A DNA stretch of 64,000 nucleotides from Daedaleopsis sinensis (Eukaryota > Basidiomycota > Agaricomycetes > Polyporales > Polyporaceae), in contig CM066308.1 in NCBI GenBank assembly GCA_033807695.1, forward strand, positions 1,612,001-1,676,000, in the 5' to 3' direction. The position numbers were made by a program, and so were the translations under genes. Positions 1 to 10,949 of the stretch are shown piece after piece (position 1 is the stretch's first letter; each line of letters starts with the position of its first letter). The notes beneath the pieces are model-generated. The model was given only the letters and a program-made list of their open reading frames with translations, had not been told where the DNA came from and did no database searches.

Positions 1-353
1 CGAGTCCGCTGAACGGTCCTCCGTCTGCAAGACAGTATGACATAGCTTCATGGACCTGTGCGACCATGTACACCTCTGCCTTATGCTTGGCTGGGACCTG
101 ATGGGCTAACCACACAGATACCGCCATGGTGTACTGCATGGGAACCAACCGTAGGAGGGCCATTGACGCATCACGCTCTGTCAACTCTGGCTCCGCCTTC
201 GCATGTAAGTAGCGGTAGATCGGGTAGTATATTCTTGCAGAGTCCACGTATACTGAGTGTCCGTGCCGAGATAGAAGGACAAGACTTCCGTTCTAAACTC
301 GATGTAGGTCTTCTGTGCGTCCACGTACATTGGCAGCGACTTCCAATGCTTGG

Positions 354-925
354 CTACGCCTGCTGATCTTCATTAATGCACTGCTTGCAAGGCTTTGTGC
401 GGATCTTGCACAATACATCCTTGTAGTCGGGACGCAGTGGTCGAATGTCAAGATTGGGGGGTAGGTACAGTGTGGTCGTGGCCCAGTGGCTGCCATACAT
501 ACCCCTGCAGTCAGAAGTGTCAGTATTAGTGTACAACATATAATAAACAATAGTACCTGCATGTCCACCTTGACTGCTCGCACCGGAGCTGGGACATTTC
601 CCGTTGCCTGCCTGTCCTCTCGCTTTTCCTTGAGGGCAGCTTGACCCGAATAGTTGCCATGTTGTGAGTTTTCTTCTTCATGTCGACGTTTGAGTCCTGC
701 TGAGATGGGGAACTCCTCTCCTGCGCGGTGTGCCTCGTCATCCGAGTAGTCTATTTCTATGACTTCTTCAGACATCCTGGTCCTCCACTCGTTGATGGTT
801 TTGTCGTCCATAATGCACAGGTTGGCAGAGAAGTGGTATTGGAGGGAATCCAGGGCTTCTAGATGTGGGCTATCCAGCGGGAAGTACTGGACAGCATGGT
901 CAGTGATTGTTGCTTGCTAGCTCAC
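354..925 (-). CDS. hypothetical protein F (partial, uncertain model)
   Basis: I do not recognise this protein. The minus strand is open from about 925 through an ATG at 811 and reads an acidic, charged segment (EVIEIDYSDDEAHRAGEEF) followed by a Lys/Arg-rich stretch. A likely 52-nt intron (GTACTA...CTGCAG, 556 to 505) follows; splicing it gives a short tail ending at a TGA at 450-448. Reading through instead gives a hydrophobic stretch that could be mistaken for a membrane helix but has intron-like composition. Another minus-strand exon with a good donor (GTAAGTGATATC, near 1052) lies upstream at about 1052-1271, so the true 5' end may be there. The gene sits 3' of the C0 pseudogene on the same strand. 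Boundaries and C-terminus are unsure. Confidence 0.3.
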
Positions 926-1705
926 CTTCTGTTTGTGAGCTCCTTATTGTCTCATAATATTGTCGTCACTTCGGTGTTATCACGAAATTGTGTCATCATT
1001 CCATACCATATGATACATCATAGATCTGCTGTCTCACTTTGATATCACTTACCCTTCAATAGAGCGGATGGAAAACACAATGTCGCTGAGGGGAGTCTTG
1101 AGGGACGATGGAGCTTGCAGAGTCCGAGGGTTTCCTGGGACTACTGCAATTGTTATGGAGGTAGTGGTAGAGGGAAAGGAGGTATGTCGAAGACATAGAG
1201 GGGCAGGATGAAGGTGTAAGCCAAGCCGGCTCAAGCCAGCACTCCGGATTAAGTACACTTCCTTGTGTCATGTGATTATCTCCCTATTTGTTGTGCCTTA
1301 TTCTATTTCAATTTTGTTCGCTGATTTATCGACTGCAGTCCAATGTTAGCACACTTTGTGGGTCGGTATGTGATACGTTTGCACGCTATTCGACCCTTGT
1401 TAGTTGTAGCTCGTTATTTATACAAATGCTTAATTCAGTTATTGTTTTCGTATAGTGTGTATTTATATTCCCAGCTCTAATGTCCACTTCCATTGTACGT
1501 GTGCTACTAGGCTGTCTGTTACTATAATTAATGATGCTCTTTGTCCATTCAGATAGTCTGTAATACTGCTGTGTCTGTGGTGCTTGCAATAGGCTGTAAT
1601 GTCTGACGAACTTATATCGAACTTCAATCGAAATATTCTACGCGTACAAGTACGCTCATGAGTATATAAGTGGTAAATAAACATCTATGGAACATGTTTG
1701 GGGTA

Positions 1706-4197
1706 CTATGACCTTGTATTACAGATATAGGTATCTCCCACGAAATCTGTGCACATGTCCTTGAGAGGCATCATGACCTGCCTTGCCTTTTTGTAGCGAG
1801 TCAGCATATAAGCCCAATCCGAGAATGTCCTCAGATATGTGTTCCCGTTCTTTATTTGTAGCCTGCGCTCTGCGAACCATTCCTCATGCCTGGCGTCCAT
1901 CAGTCTTGATGTAGAAGGGAGGCTTCCCAATGGGCACATTGCGGCCACCACGAGACGTCCTTCGTCTGGTTTGCTTGGTCTGTTGTAGTCAGTAGCAATC
2001 CCTAACAGATAATACTCCAAGTATGCCGGATATTTGTGTGACGACAGCTCAAACCCTAGCGGCCTGCAAGGCAGAGCGTAGATTGTGCGTGTGCGGGCGT
2101 AGGAGGAGAGCCTGCTCAGTGGCACAATCATCACTGTCCTAAACAATGCTCCAACCAGCATGAGTAGTTGATAGCCTCCACGCTGTTCTTGATCTCCTCG
2201 TGCTGCGCAAGAAACAGGAAGCTCTTCCATGCTTGTGTTGTTTCGTCATCAGTGAATGTTAGCATGAAAGTGGGGAACATGATTTTGCGCGATGCGAATC
2301 TGACGTGCTCCGTCACCCTTCCAATGTGTCGAGGAGGTTGCCCCCGGTGCCATATCGACTTGGGATTTTTTGGCATGACATCCCAGGTGATCTCAAGAGC
2401 TGGGGAGTTGAGCATCTTCCGACTGACCGCCCAGAACCAGCTGTTCACGCTGTCGAGAGTAGTGGAATCGGTTACATAGCGCATGTTGAGTCCTAGTATG
2501 TACGTGCACGGGGTGAGTCCGAACCAGTCCTTCAGGTACGTTCGTTCGGCATAAATACATAGGGGATGGTTCGCGTCCTCCAACGTCTTGAAGTTCTCCC
2601 TGGACGAGCAGTGGGTTGGGTTCACTTACCGGCTCTGCCTGCATCAACTTGGCTTGGTGGGTGTCTGCTGCTTCCCTTTCGCTGGTGACCGGTTGCAAGG
2701 CAAGATCGAGACTGCGTGCTTGATCACCGTCCAGGTTCTCTGGCATCCAGACGTCCCACTTGTTGATTGTCGCATTGTATGAGCGGTGTCACGTATTGCA
2801 GACAGATTAACCGGGTACCGGTACAGCTTGGAGCACCAGGTTGGAAATTGGTCAGGGAAGGCGCGATCCACGGCAAGCCAGATGTACACTGTTGCTGTTG
2901 AGTGTGTCTGCAGCGGGCCTCAGAGCGATCACAATGGCCTAAGTCGAGCTCTGTGAAGTCTATATTGAAGATATAACAAAGATACACACCTAAGTCGAGC
3001 TTTGTGAAGTCTAAGGACTCCAGAGCTCGACACAACGGTCTATCTACGTGTGCGCTAGCCCGTGGGAAAGACCTGTACAGTTCCACAGCCACCAGAAGAG
3101 CTGGGAGAAAATGCGGTGCTGAAAAGATAAACAAGGCAACACAAAAGTCCGATAACTCCGGACGACGCAATGGCGCCGACACCGCAATGCGAGGGTCCGT
3201 GGAATGCATGGTAAGTAACCTATAGTAGACATTGCGGCTTGAACGGGGCAATAGAACGAGAGTTATCGCACCGAGTTCAACAGAGTGAGGTAGCGGGCTA
3301 GACAGCGCGAGTTCATTGCGACGTTCGCGGGCGTCTAATCAACGCTCATCTTCGAGGGAGAGTGCTTGCGGGTGTTGTTGTCGCTAAAGAGGGTGTATAC
3401 GACAGGATCAACAACTGGAGACACGTACAGTCTCAGGTATGGATAGAGCCTCTGTTTCTGCCCTGTCCAAAAGAAGAAAACAGGCACCTTGTTTGCGACC
3501 ATCACCTTCACCAAAGGTAGCCAAGCACAGTCCATCGTGTTGATGACGACACCTACCCGTATGCCTCGAGAGAAGTCAGCGATGATAGATGCTTGAATGG
3601 CATCGATCCAGCCCCATTTATTTGTCTGCTCGTTGAGCTTCCTTATCCATTCAGGTACGGTGCTCTCGTCCTTGTTGAGCTCGACCTCCCAGATTGCGAT
3701 GATCATAGCCAGCCTCGCAGCTAGCAGGTACAACGTGCAATGCCCGAGGAGTGCTGCATGGAGTGCCTTGCCATGCATATGATGGGGGTCGCCGTACTGG
3801 AACTCGTTTGGGAATTGATACTTCAGCGCTATGCGGACCACGGAGGCTGTCTTGGAGTCAATGCACTCAAATAATGTATCGATCATCCACCCTAGACCAG
3901 ACTCCAGTTCCCTCCAGCTCTTGATCACTTGCGGGTCCAGGGAGTAAATGATGGTTGTACGACCTCCAGTGACAATCTAGTCATTTGCGGTGTTCAAGCA
4001 CGAACACGGCTTCCGGCAGGGTACGCTGTACGTATTGAGGTAGGAGGATGCTCGACCTTGTGTTATCAGCAGTATCAGATGTAATCGTCTCCTGGGACTG
4101 CGGTGGTAGGTGTATGCGGTGACAAACATTGGTGATTGTGTACACTTCCATCTCCCTCCTGGCAGAAGTGTAGGTGTCGTCCTGCCTACCAAGCCAT
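1706..4197 (-). pseudogene. C0: broken member of family C (paralogue of C1 and C2)
   Basis: Reads on the minus strand as a damaged copy of C1. The N-terminal part (4197-3335) has the family block AARLAMIIAIWEV followed by GIRVGVVI; the C-terminal part (2889-1706) aligns with C1 through GALFRTVMIVPLSRLSSYAR and the final HEEWFAERRLQIKNG. Lesions: the first codons run ATG GCT TGG TAG because intron 1 is reduced to the four bases GTAG (4189-4186); a frameshift with loss of about 20 residues near 3977; stops before IVTGGRTTIIYS; and a 375-bp repeat (2908-3282) lying between the halves. A short intron near 2625 (GTAAGTGAACCC donor) seems kept. Function of the family is unknown. The paralogy to C1 is clear along most of the length; precise ends are approximate. 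Confidence 0.75.
2908..3282 (-). repeat. 375-bp dispersed repeat, copy 1 (inside C0)
   Basis: The reverse complement of this segment matches 52208-52609 over its full length with scattered substitutions, a 30-bp indel and a CATGCATTCCAC unit that is single here and doubled there. It contains an internal near-duplicate (AGACTTCACARAGCTCGACT twice, about 45 bp apart). Coding similarity of C0 to C1 resumes directly outside it, so it looks inserted. Outer ends show at most a 7-bp inverted repeat (CTGTTGA/TCAACAG); no convincing target duplication. Class unknown: MITE, SINE or Helitron-derived are all possible. Confidence 0.7.
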
Positions 4198-5847
4198 TGA
4201 ACCAATGTACTTGTCAATATTTAAGGAAGATCCTGCTTTATTTCTGGTGAGCATCTCGCTGTGTTGCACTGTGCGTCAGCTGCTTACTTTACTCGGCTCC
4301 AGTACTTGGTGTTAACTGCTCTGAAGTAAGGAACATAGCTACTGTGACGACCGTTCGTTCTAGTTAGAATTTCATATCACGCCCAGATGGGTTGATACTC
4401 ACTATTCCCTTTGTGACAACTGCAATCTGTTGTGTTCGCACGAATTCAGCGTGGTAGTCAATGCGCGCAGTTGGGCAGTACGCAATTGTAGATTCCTTGC
4501 AGTAACGCTTGTTAGTTGTCTCACACGCGCAGGGTACCGGTATGCTAGTACATACGCACCTATTAAATATATAGAGTGGGGGATGGGTTCCAGCAATTGC
4601 GCATGCACCGCAAACTTGTCGTGGAGTGCTTGACACTGGTTCCGTAGTGTCGCGCCGAGCGTACCACCTCTCGCGACCTCTGTCAAGTGGCTTCACCCGT
4701 CAACAGGCTGAGGACGAGGGGACGACTCCTGTCGGCTCCCAATTCGATTGTGGAGGTTCCGGTGGTTCTTGAGGACTCTGCAGTATAGTTTTATACCTGA
4801 GTATGTTGTGGTTGTTGTCTGTTGTGATGGAGAGGGGAGAGAGGATCAGGAGGGTAGGGCGTGCTTGAAGGTAAGCAGGGACTTTGTGAGCGTTGAAGTT
4901 CACACTAAGCACTGACACCACAGCTCACATGGCAGACACGTGATTTGGTGCCGACTGGGGTCAAGACACGATCACGTGGATGGAGTTTGGGCGGTTATTG
5001 ATTTGGCAACGGCTGCAGGCCATTAATGGGTTGCCTCAGCTTACCAAGGGTCCTTCAACTTTAAAATCCCCTCCCCACCTCTCGATCACCCCCTCTCTGA
5101 ATCCTCAATCTCTCTGGAATTCGCTCTATCTTTTCCTCGCTCTATCTTTTCACGACCCTCAACGCCGGCCATTCGAGCTGTGTGAAAGGAAATCCTTTTG
5201 CAGAGTCTCATTGGTCTCCCCTCAAGATCCAGGATGGTCCTTAGTCGTGTTGTGTATCTTTGCTGCCTCAAAGGTAAGCTTTATTTCATTTATGTCTCGT
5301 TATTCTACATGGAGGTAGATTTCCACTCAATGGGACGTGTTCGGATTGCACGAGAGGACGGGGAGGTTTATTGTAGGCACAATACAAGTTGTACGTTGAG
5401 CAATGCCTCTCAATTGCGATGATGTTATTTATTTGGGTGTGCGGAACCACATGGTTAGACAGTGTTGAGGTAGTGTGCTTCCTGTGCAGCGAAATTACGA
5501 TTGATGAGGAACGAAGAAATCGTTCTTTCTGTACGACATTCGGGCCGGCGCTTGTCACGCATTCCAGTGTACGTGGGAATTGTTTTCAAACACAGCTTAC
5601 TTTTTACTTATGCTTACATAACTCCAGGTAAGTAATTTGCTTATGTTTCTAGCCCTGTCCTAGGGTTAGGGTGGGCGCTCCTAGGGTTTCCTCAGCGCTT
5701 GTACTCTACATTGGCATTAGCAAACAATACAAAGGGACACAGCACATATTAACTAGAGATACACAGCTATAGTACAGAGATAGGGACATTGATACATCAG
5801 AGAAAGAGTATGCAATAGGGTAACAAAGTCCATAACGACGAGTGCCG
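4198..5847. other. intergenic, no supported gene
   Basis: Both strands carry only short open frames. A few splice-like sites occur around 5270-5640 on the plus strand, but I cannot link them into a gene with a conserved partner in this window. Nothing here matches the A, B, C, D or Z families. Confidence 0.5.
5651..5692 (+). repeat. short interstitial telomere-like repeat (TTAGGG type)
   Basis: Contains CCTAGGGTTAGGGTGGG and, 15 bp on, CCTAGGGTTT. This is under two perfect TTAGGG units, so it is a degenerate trace at best. A counterpart in opposite orientation (CCCTAACCCTA) lies near 50470. Confidence 0.35.
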
Positions 5848-8500
5848 TCACGCTGGCATCAAGAACTCCTCCGCGGCTTGCCTCAACTTCCGCTGCACGA
5901 TTAGCGTCGGACGGTACAGGGCCAGTGCATTCTTCCACTCGCTGATGTTCTTCAGCCGAGCTTCACCCTTCATGATCTCCTTCAGGCGTTGCTGGAAGAA
6001 GTGCTCGTTCCATGGAGTCCATACCCCGTAGTCCATGCCCGACCCAACCCATTGTGTCTGTCTTGGCCACCAGGAGGCAGTCTCAGTCTGTCCACGTTGA
6101 TCTGCAGTAGAAAAGGAGTATTAGACTTATTTCTGTGACAAAATAGTACTGTACCTGTGAAGAGCTCGTGCACACCCGCAAATATGTCCTCCTCCTCTGC
6201 GCTCAGGACGTCGTCCATGTAGAACAACTCGTCTGTAGCCTTAACGAGTGCCGCGTGTGCTGCTTGATGAATCGACGGGCCTTGCTCGACGTTAATCCGC
6301 ATATTTGCTGAGAGTATATCATCGTAGCTGACGATATGCACCGCGATCCGCCAGATAATCCCCCCGGCCATCAACGCTGCACGGATATGGGGACGGTGGA
6401 GTAGCTCTATCACCTTCAGCTCATACATGCAGTAGTCCATTGACGAGAGTCTCAGTCCAGAGCGGCGGTAGGTGGGTAGAGAGTAGGCGGGCAATGCGAG
6501 ATCGAAGGACGAGCGCACATCATGCGAGGAGGAAAGACGTAGAGTGTGGAAGGGCAGGCCGACGTTCAGCAGCTCGTGCACAGCCTCTGCAGCAGTAGTG
6601 ACTGAGTTCTTCCTCAACAAGAACATGATCACCATCGCATTTGCCGCGAGCAGCCAGGACGGGAGCCGGTCGTTCCTGAACTGGATGATAAACAGCTGGT
6701 GCTTGGCTGCTGCTGTGATAGGAACCGCCGAGACCCTGGGTATGCGCTCCTCCAGACCACCAAGGTTCAGGACGTAGTGCTCGCTGCGCGGGTCCAGGTC
6801 CCAACAGTACTGCGTGGCGTCAGAGAGGAGCTTGTCGTTCAGCACCGACCAGATGAAACCGGAGTAGGTCTGACGTCCGTCAGCGTCACCATCGAGCTGT
6901 CCCTTCATCAACCCGAAGCACTTCTCGACGTGGTTGGAGAACCTCTGGTAGTCCACACCGGGTATAGTTGCAGTCGAGCGGTGAACTCCGCAGTAGTCCT
7001 CGAGAGCAGTGTCCGACACGATGACCCCGAGCTCTCGGACCTCGAGTGACCTGCAAAGGAAGCGCATATCCTCCTGCAACTCGACGTTGAGGTCGAAGGA
7101 GACGAGCGGGGAGTATCTACCTGGCAGCGGCTCTTCGAAGGACTGCAGCAGCTCAGGCGGTATATCTGCGCCTAGGTCCCACGCATCGTACACAAAATTG
7201 TAGTACTTCTGCGAAGAACTGTAGCACTGCCATAGTCCTGGGACTGCGGAGGTGTGGGCAAGAATGCGCACGTCGAGGGTCGCCCAGTCTACTTGGATAT
7301 CGGGGTCAAGGGCCGCAGCTTTGACCCAGACATAGACTTTGATCCATGGAGGAGGAAGCTCGTGGGGTGACGCTTTCGCCTCGCGTCTGAGACGACGGGC
7401 TCGTTGGATGGCGGTCTCGGTGGCCCTTCTTGTCTGCGCCAGCACATTCATGCGTTCGATGAACACCCTGCTTGTCTCTCCTGGTCGCTGGAAGGGTCCG
7501 CAGGGCTGGTACTTGCTGTTGTTGGACGGGATGGGGATGGTGCGAGTGAGGTTGTTGTAGAAGATGAGGAAAACATTTGGCGATTGCAGGTGGGGAGGAT
7601 TGTAGTATGCGCCCTCGCCGTCTGTGCCTCGCGGCGAGAACGGCTCGAGCCTTGGGAAACGCGCGCATAGCGCATGCGTCTGGGTGCGATCGGGCCAGCG
7701 AATGACGATGGGGAGGTAGGAACGTTTGTACAGGTCGAGGAGCTCGTAGGCTTGCCACCAGAGCGGATCGATCACAGTTCCAACTCGAAGGCCGTGTGCG
7801 AATTGCGAGATGACGGATTGCTGCAATGCGTCGACCCAAGTCTGTGGTACCGCCCGACGCTCAAGATAAAACACCCAGGAATGCCTACTACTCGGACCTT
7901 TGACCCAAAGCGCGATCGCCAACGAACAGCGTGCGGCAAGGAACATCATAGACTCACGTGCACGCTGAATGGCTCGACTGGCCTTGGATGCTCGACCGTG
8001 GATGTCGAGGTAGCCGCTATCCGACGGGTATGGCCAGTGATCGAAAGGACGCAGCAGAATATGCTCCCGATCGACGTTCACGGCGTCGAAGAGCATAGAG
8101 GACACGTGGCTGAGCCCGTCTTCAAGCCGTTTCCAAGATTGACGTATGTTCCAGCTCAAGCCATACTCATTTTCCGCGTATTTTAGAGGCTGGAGGAGGC
8201 TGGAATCCAGTGCGAGACGTGAGAGGAGGATGTCGGTTGGATGGTTTGTGCGAAGAAGAAAGGCGGCTTCCGGGATCTTGTGATATGCGACCTGCAGACG
8301 TCGCATATCGTGCAGTGTCATCGTGGCGGATGGGTCGTCGGGCAGGCGTGAAGTAGGGAGCTGGATTTGATTCGGCACGTTGGTCACAGTGTGGATTCGT
8401 CTGGCACTGTCGCTGAAGGTATGTACATGCTCGCGCCTGTAAAGTTGTTAGACACAATATATGGTTTTAGCAGTACATTTGCAGACCATGCGTTGCTCAT
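5848..8500 (-). CDS. C1: intact family C protein, 849 aa, function unknown
   Basis: Three exons, complement(5848..6101, 6155..8436, 8487..8500), give an uninterrupted 849-residue protein. The start was chosen by comparison with C2: both begin with a tiny exon ending in a split Trp codon (MSNAW here, MAW in C2) before a phase-2 intron, here 50 nt (8486-8437). The second intron is 6154-6102 (GTACAG...CTGCAG). Family blocks seen are AARCSLAIALWVK near residue 172, GLRVGTVID about 50 residues later, and a C-terminal WNEHFFQQRLKEIMKGEA. I see no signal peptide, clear membrane span or catalytic motif. It is divergent to A1, with 2.4 kb of structured intergenic DNA between them. C0 and C2 are damaged relatives. 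I do not recognise the family. Confidence 0.85.
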
Positions 8501-9039
8501 GCTTGATTCTTGCTGACCAGGGAGACTGGCGTGACAGGGAATGGTGGCTACAAGGTGTTAGCAGTGTCTCAATAATGTATGTCGTATACATAAACGGTAG
8601 ACCTACATTATCGATCGACTTTGATCTGAAGTCCACGAAGTTCGCGTGGCTCCAGTCGGGCCTAATCGATGTGCTTACTCTGTCAGTATGGGCTATACCG
8701 CCCTCCAAGCATTTCATGGGCTTACACTTCTCGGGGAATACCTACCGTTGACAGATTAAACAGTTCCCAGTTCAATATCTTACCTGCTTGGCCGTGCATA
8801 CGTTCACCAGCTTACCTGATTATGACAGCGGTACCCTTTCACTTCCAATAGAACTCACTGATATATGCGGGGACCCTAAACCAACTTCGTTGCAACACAA
8901 AATACACGGTACGCCTACAAGTCCAACGACTCCAAATCGGGGTTGTGCGGGGCTGGGGCTTGGTCCTGGAGGCTACAGCCACACTCTCCTGCTATGCAAT
9001 GAGCAGGACAGGCGGTGAGCACGAAACGAGGGGCGTGAA

Positions 9040-9300
9040 ACGCAGGGAGCGGGGCAGGGTGGCGTCAAAGCGGCGGGCGGCGGTGTCGAGACCGGATGGG
9101 GAGAGGCGGAGGTGGCGGATGAGGCGTTGGCGGGAGATGGTGGCGGGCGAGTCGTGCTGTGTCAGCGAGAGGTGGAGGCGAGAGGCGGAGGTGGCGGATG
9201 AGTCGTCCAACGTCAGCTAGAGGCGGTGGCGTCGAGAGGCGGTAGCGTCGAGGGACGGGGCGGCGGCGGGCAAGAGGGAGGAGGCGGAAGCGATAGGGAG
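9040..9300 (+). repeat. G-rich minisatellite
   Basis: The plus strand is dominated by GGCGG and GAGGCGG runs. GAGAGGCGGAGGTGGCGGAT occurs twice (about 9101 and 9180, roughly 78 bp apart), with shorter degenerate copies on either side. The strand has many GG and GGG runs and could form G-quadruplexes. Frames through it are repeat-driven Arg/Gly/Ala sequence, not a gene. Confidence 0.65.
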
Positions 9301-9368
9301 ATGATGGTGGTGGAGGAAGAGAGAGGTAGACGCCGAGGCAATGCCCGGGGCGGCATAGATAGCCGGCA

Positions 9369-9543
9369 TATCTTATCAGGGCGCCTATCCCATCTTAGAT
9401 AAGATATGAACGAGATATGATGGGCCCGGGCGATAAGATATCCTGCAGATAAGATATGACAGTTAGATAAGATATGACAGTTAGATAAGATATGATGCTG
9501 ATAAGATATATCGGACTGATAAGATATCGGACAGATAAGATAC
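9369..9543 (+). promoter_or_regulatory. array of nine GATAAGATA motifs
   Basis: GATAAGATA starts at 9398, 9432, 9448, 9466, 9484, 9500, 9518 and 9534, with one inverted copy (TATCTTATC) at 9369. From 9432 on, spacing alternates 16 and 18 bp. GATAAG is the classical fungal GATA-factor site (HGATAR). It lies midway between the divergent genes C1 and A1. Alternative: the subterminal repeat array of a MITE, since GC-rich GCCGGC sequence flanks both sides. Confidence 0.6.
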
Positions 9544-9741
9544 CGGGGTGCGATTAGATATCCGGGCCCGGATAGATCCGGGCCGGCTTATGTAATAGTC
9601 ACGTGATACGTCCGTCGTTTCCGTCCAAGTCTCGCGTCCCTCTCTTTACCTCTTACCTCCATCATCTCTCCACCCTTCCCTCCCGTGTCGGGCACATTGC
9701 ATTGCCCGAGACGACGACACCGACACTCAACCACTGCTCGC

Positions 9742-9790
9742 TGTTGTACTCTGGGACCTCGCCGCTATACTCTGGGACCTTGCCGCTGTA
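9742..9790 (+). repeat. 21-bp tandem repeat, about two units
   Basis: TACTCTGGGACCTCGCCGCTA is followed directly by TACTCTGGGACCTTGCCGCTG. Short and probably of no functional weight. Confidence 0.6.
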
Positions 9791-10396
9791 CCCGACAATA
9801 CGATTCGATCCCTGGTCCTCGATTTCTGGAGACTACTCGACGGCTGGAGATAGAAGGATGGTGTTAGATTTCGTAAACCAGGTGCATAGTGATGTTATTG
9901 TCACTTACCACAGCTCTGACCTCGCTTGCAGGAGACTTGGAGAGGCTATTGTTCTACGATCATTACAAAGGTAAGTGTCTGACTTCTAGGTCTCGTCCGC
10001 TTTCTCTCCCTCGTCGCTCCCCGCAAGTCTATCACCCCACATCTATGCCATGAACCCTTTACTGTACAACCAGACCTATTGTCCTTGCTCGCCAGTAGGC
10101 TAGTCCGTTCCAATCTGTGCCTTCTCTCCCTCGATTCCTGATGTAGCTATGCATGTTCTTACTGTAGATACTATTCGAACCGTGTTCGCTAAGTACAGTG
10201 CACCTACCTGCTATAGGGCTTGGACACTCTATGCACTGACTGCAGTCGTTCGCCCAACTCTAGCAAGTCGCCACCGGTCAGAAAGGGTAAGTATTGTGCT
10301 AGTGTGCAGATACTACGGCCTCGAACCCGCTCCTCATTTCGACCTAGTGCGGCATACGTTCCCGTTATCTGAAACCAACCTGCCTGTGCTCGCTGT

Positions 10397-10484
10397 GATC
10401 CGATTGGTCATTGGTTCTGCCAGGAATCGTTGACAAGGCCCCATCATCGACGATTCCTGGCAATGTCAACAGCCAATAGCAATG
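10397..10484. repeat. palindromic element, copy 1
   Basis: Long imperfect inverted repeat with arms of about 36 bp. The inner arms are GCCAGGAATCGT and ACGATTCCTGGC; the outer arm carries CAACAGCCAATAGC. A near-identical palindrome lies about 340 bp downstream, both upstream of the A1 start. Could be a small foldback MITE or a transcribed hairpin. Confidence 0.65.
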
Positions 10485-10748
10485 CTCCTGATGTCCAGCA
10501 AGCCTCCGGCATCTTGCTCGTTTTCTGTCCTGCAGGGCAGAGAACCTACTCCTGCTATCCGGTTTTCTACTGCTCTGATAGGTTCAGTGTGCAATTAAGT
10601 ACGCTGAAGGGCGAGTTAATGCTTGCAGTATTGTGCATGCAAATGGAGCGATCTGACCTAAGTGGCTTGTTTTGTTTTACAGTAATATATCAGGTACACA
10701 TAGCCTGGACCTAGCGATTGCTGAGCAGACCTGCTCGCCACCTGATTC

Positions 10749-10829
10749 GCTGTTGGTTCTCCCAGAAATCGTCGATGGCCCCCATCATCGACGATTTCTG
10801 GCAATACCAACAGCCAATAGGAGCCCAGC
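10749..10829. repeat. palindromic element, copy 2
   Basis: Second copy of the 10397-10484 palindrome, with inner arms CCAGAAATCGTCGATG and CATCATCGACGATTTCTGG and the same CCAACAGCCAATAG outer arm. It ends 121 bp before the A1 start codon, so it may lie in the 5' UTR or core promoter. Confidence 0.65.
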
Positions 10830-10949
10830 ACCTGTCTCAAATAAACCGACGTTAGAGGCAGCCCGCTCACAAAGCCCCCCGCTTTTCTTGTCCAGAAGTC
10901 CACCGCTGCTTGTCTCTTGTGCTTGCTCGATCTCCTGCTGTCCGAGACC

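Larger units (their letters stand above)
8501..10949. promoter_or_regulatory. divergent intergenic region between C1 and A1
   Basis: C1 leaves to the left and A1 to the right. No open frame here is supported by a paralogue. The region is unusually structured: a G-rich minisatellite at 9040-9300, a GATAAGATA array at 9369-9543, a small Ser/Gly tandem at about 9742-9790 and two long palindromes at 10397-10484 and 10749-10829. It probably carries the promoters of both genes. Confidence 0.5.

Noticed and set aside
293..811. Single-exon reading of gene F with a transmembrane helix
   Set aside because: The hydrophobic stretch coincides with a likely 52-nt intron (GTACTA...CTGCAG); AT-rich intron sequence often mimics a membrane span.
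7306..7839. 177-codon open frame inside C1 on the same strand
   Set aside because: It lies wholly within the C1 coding exon in another frame; Arg/Pro/Ser-rich composition is typical of a GC-rich shadow frame.
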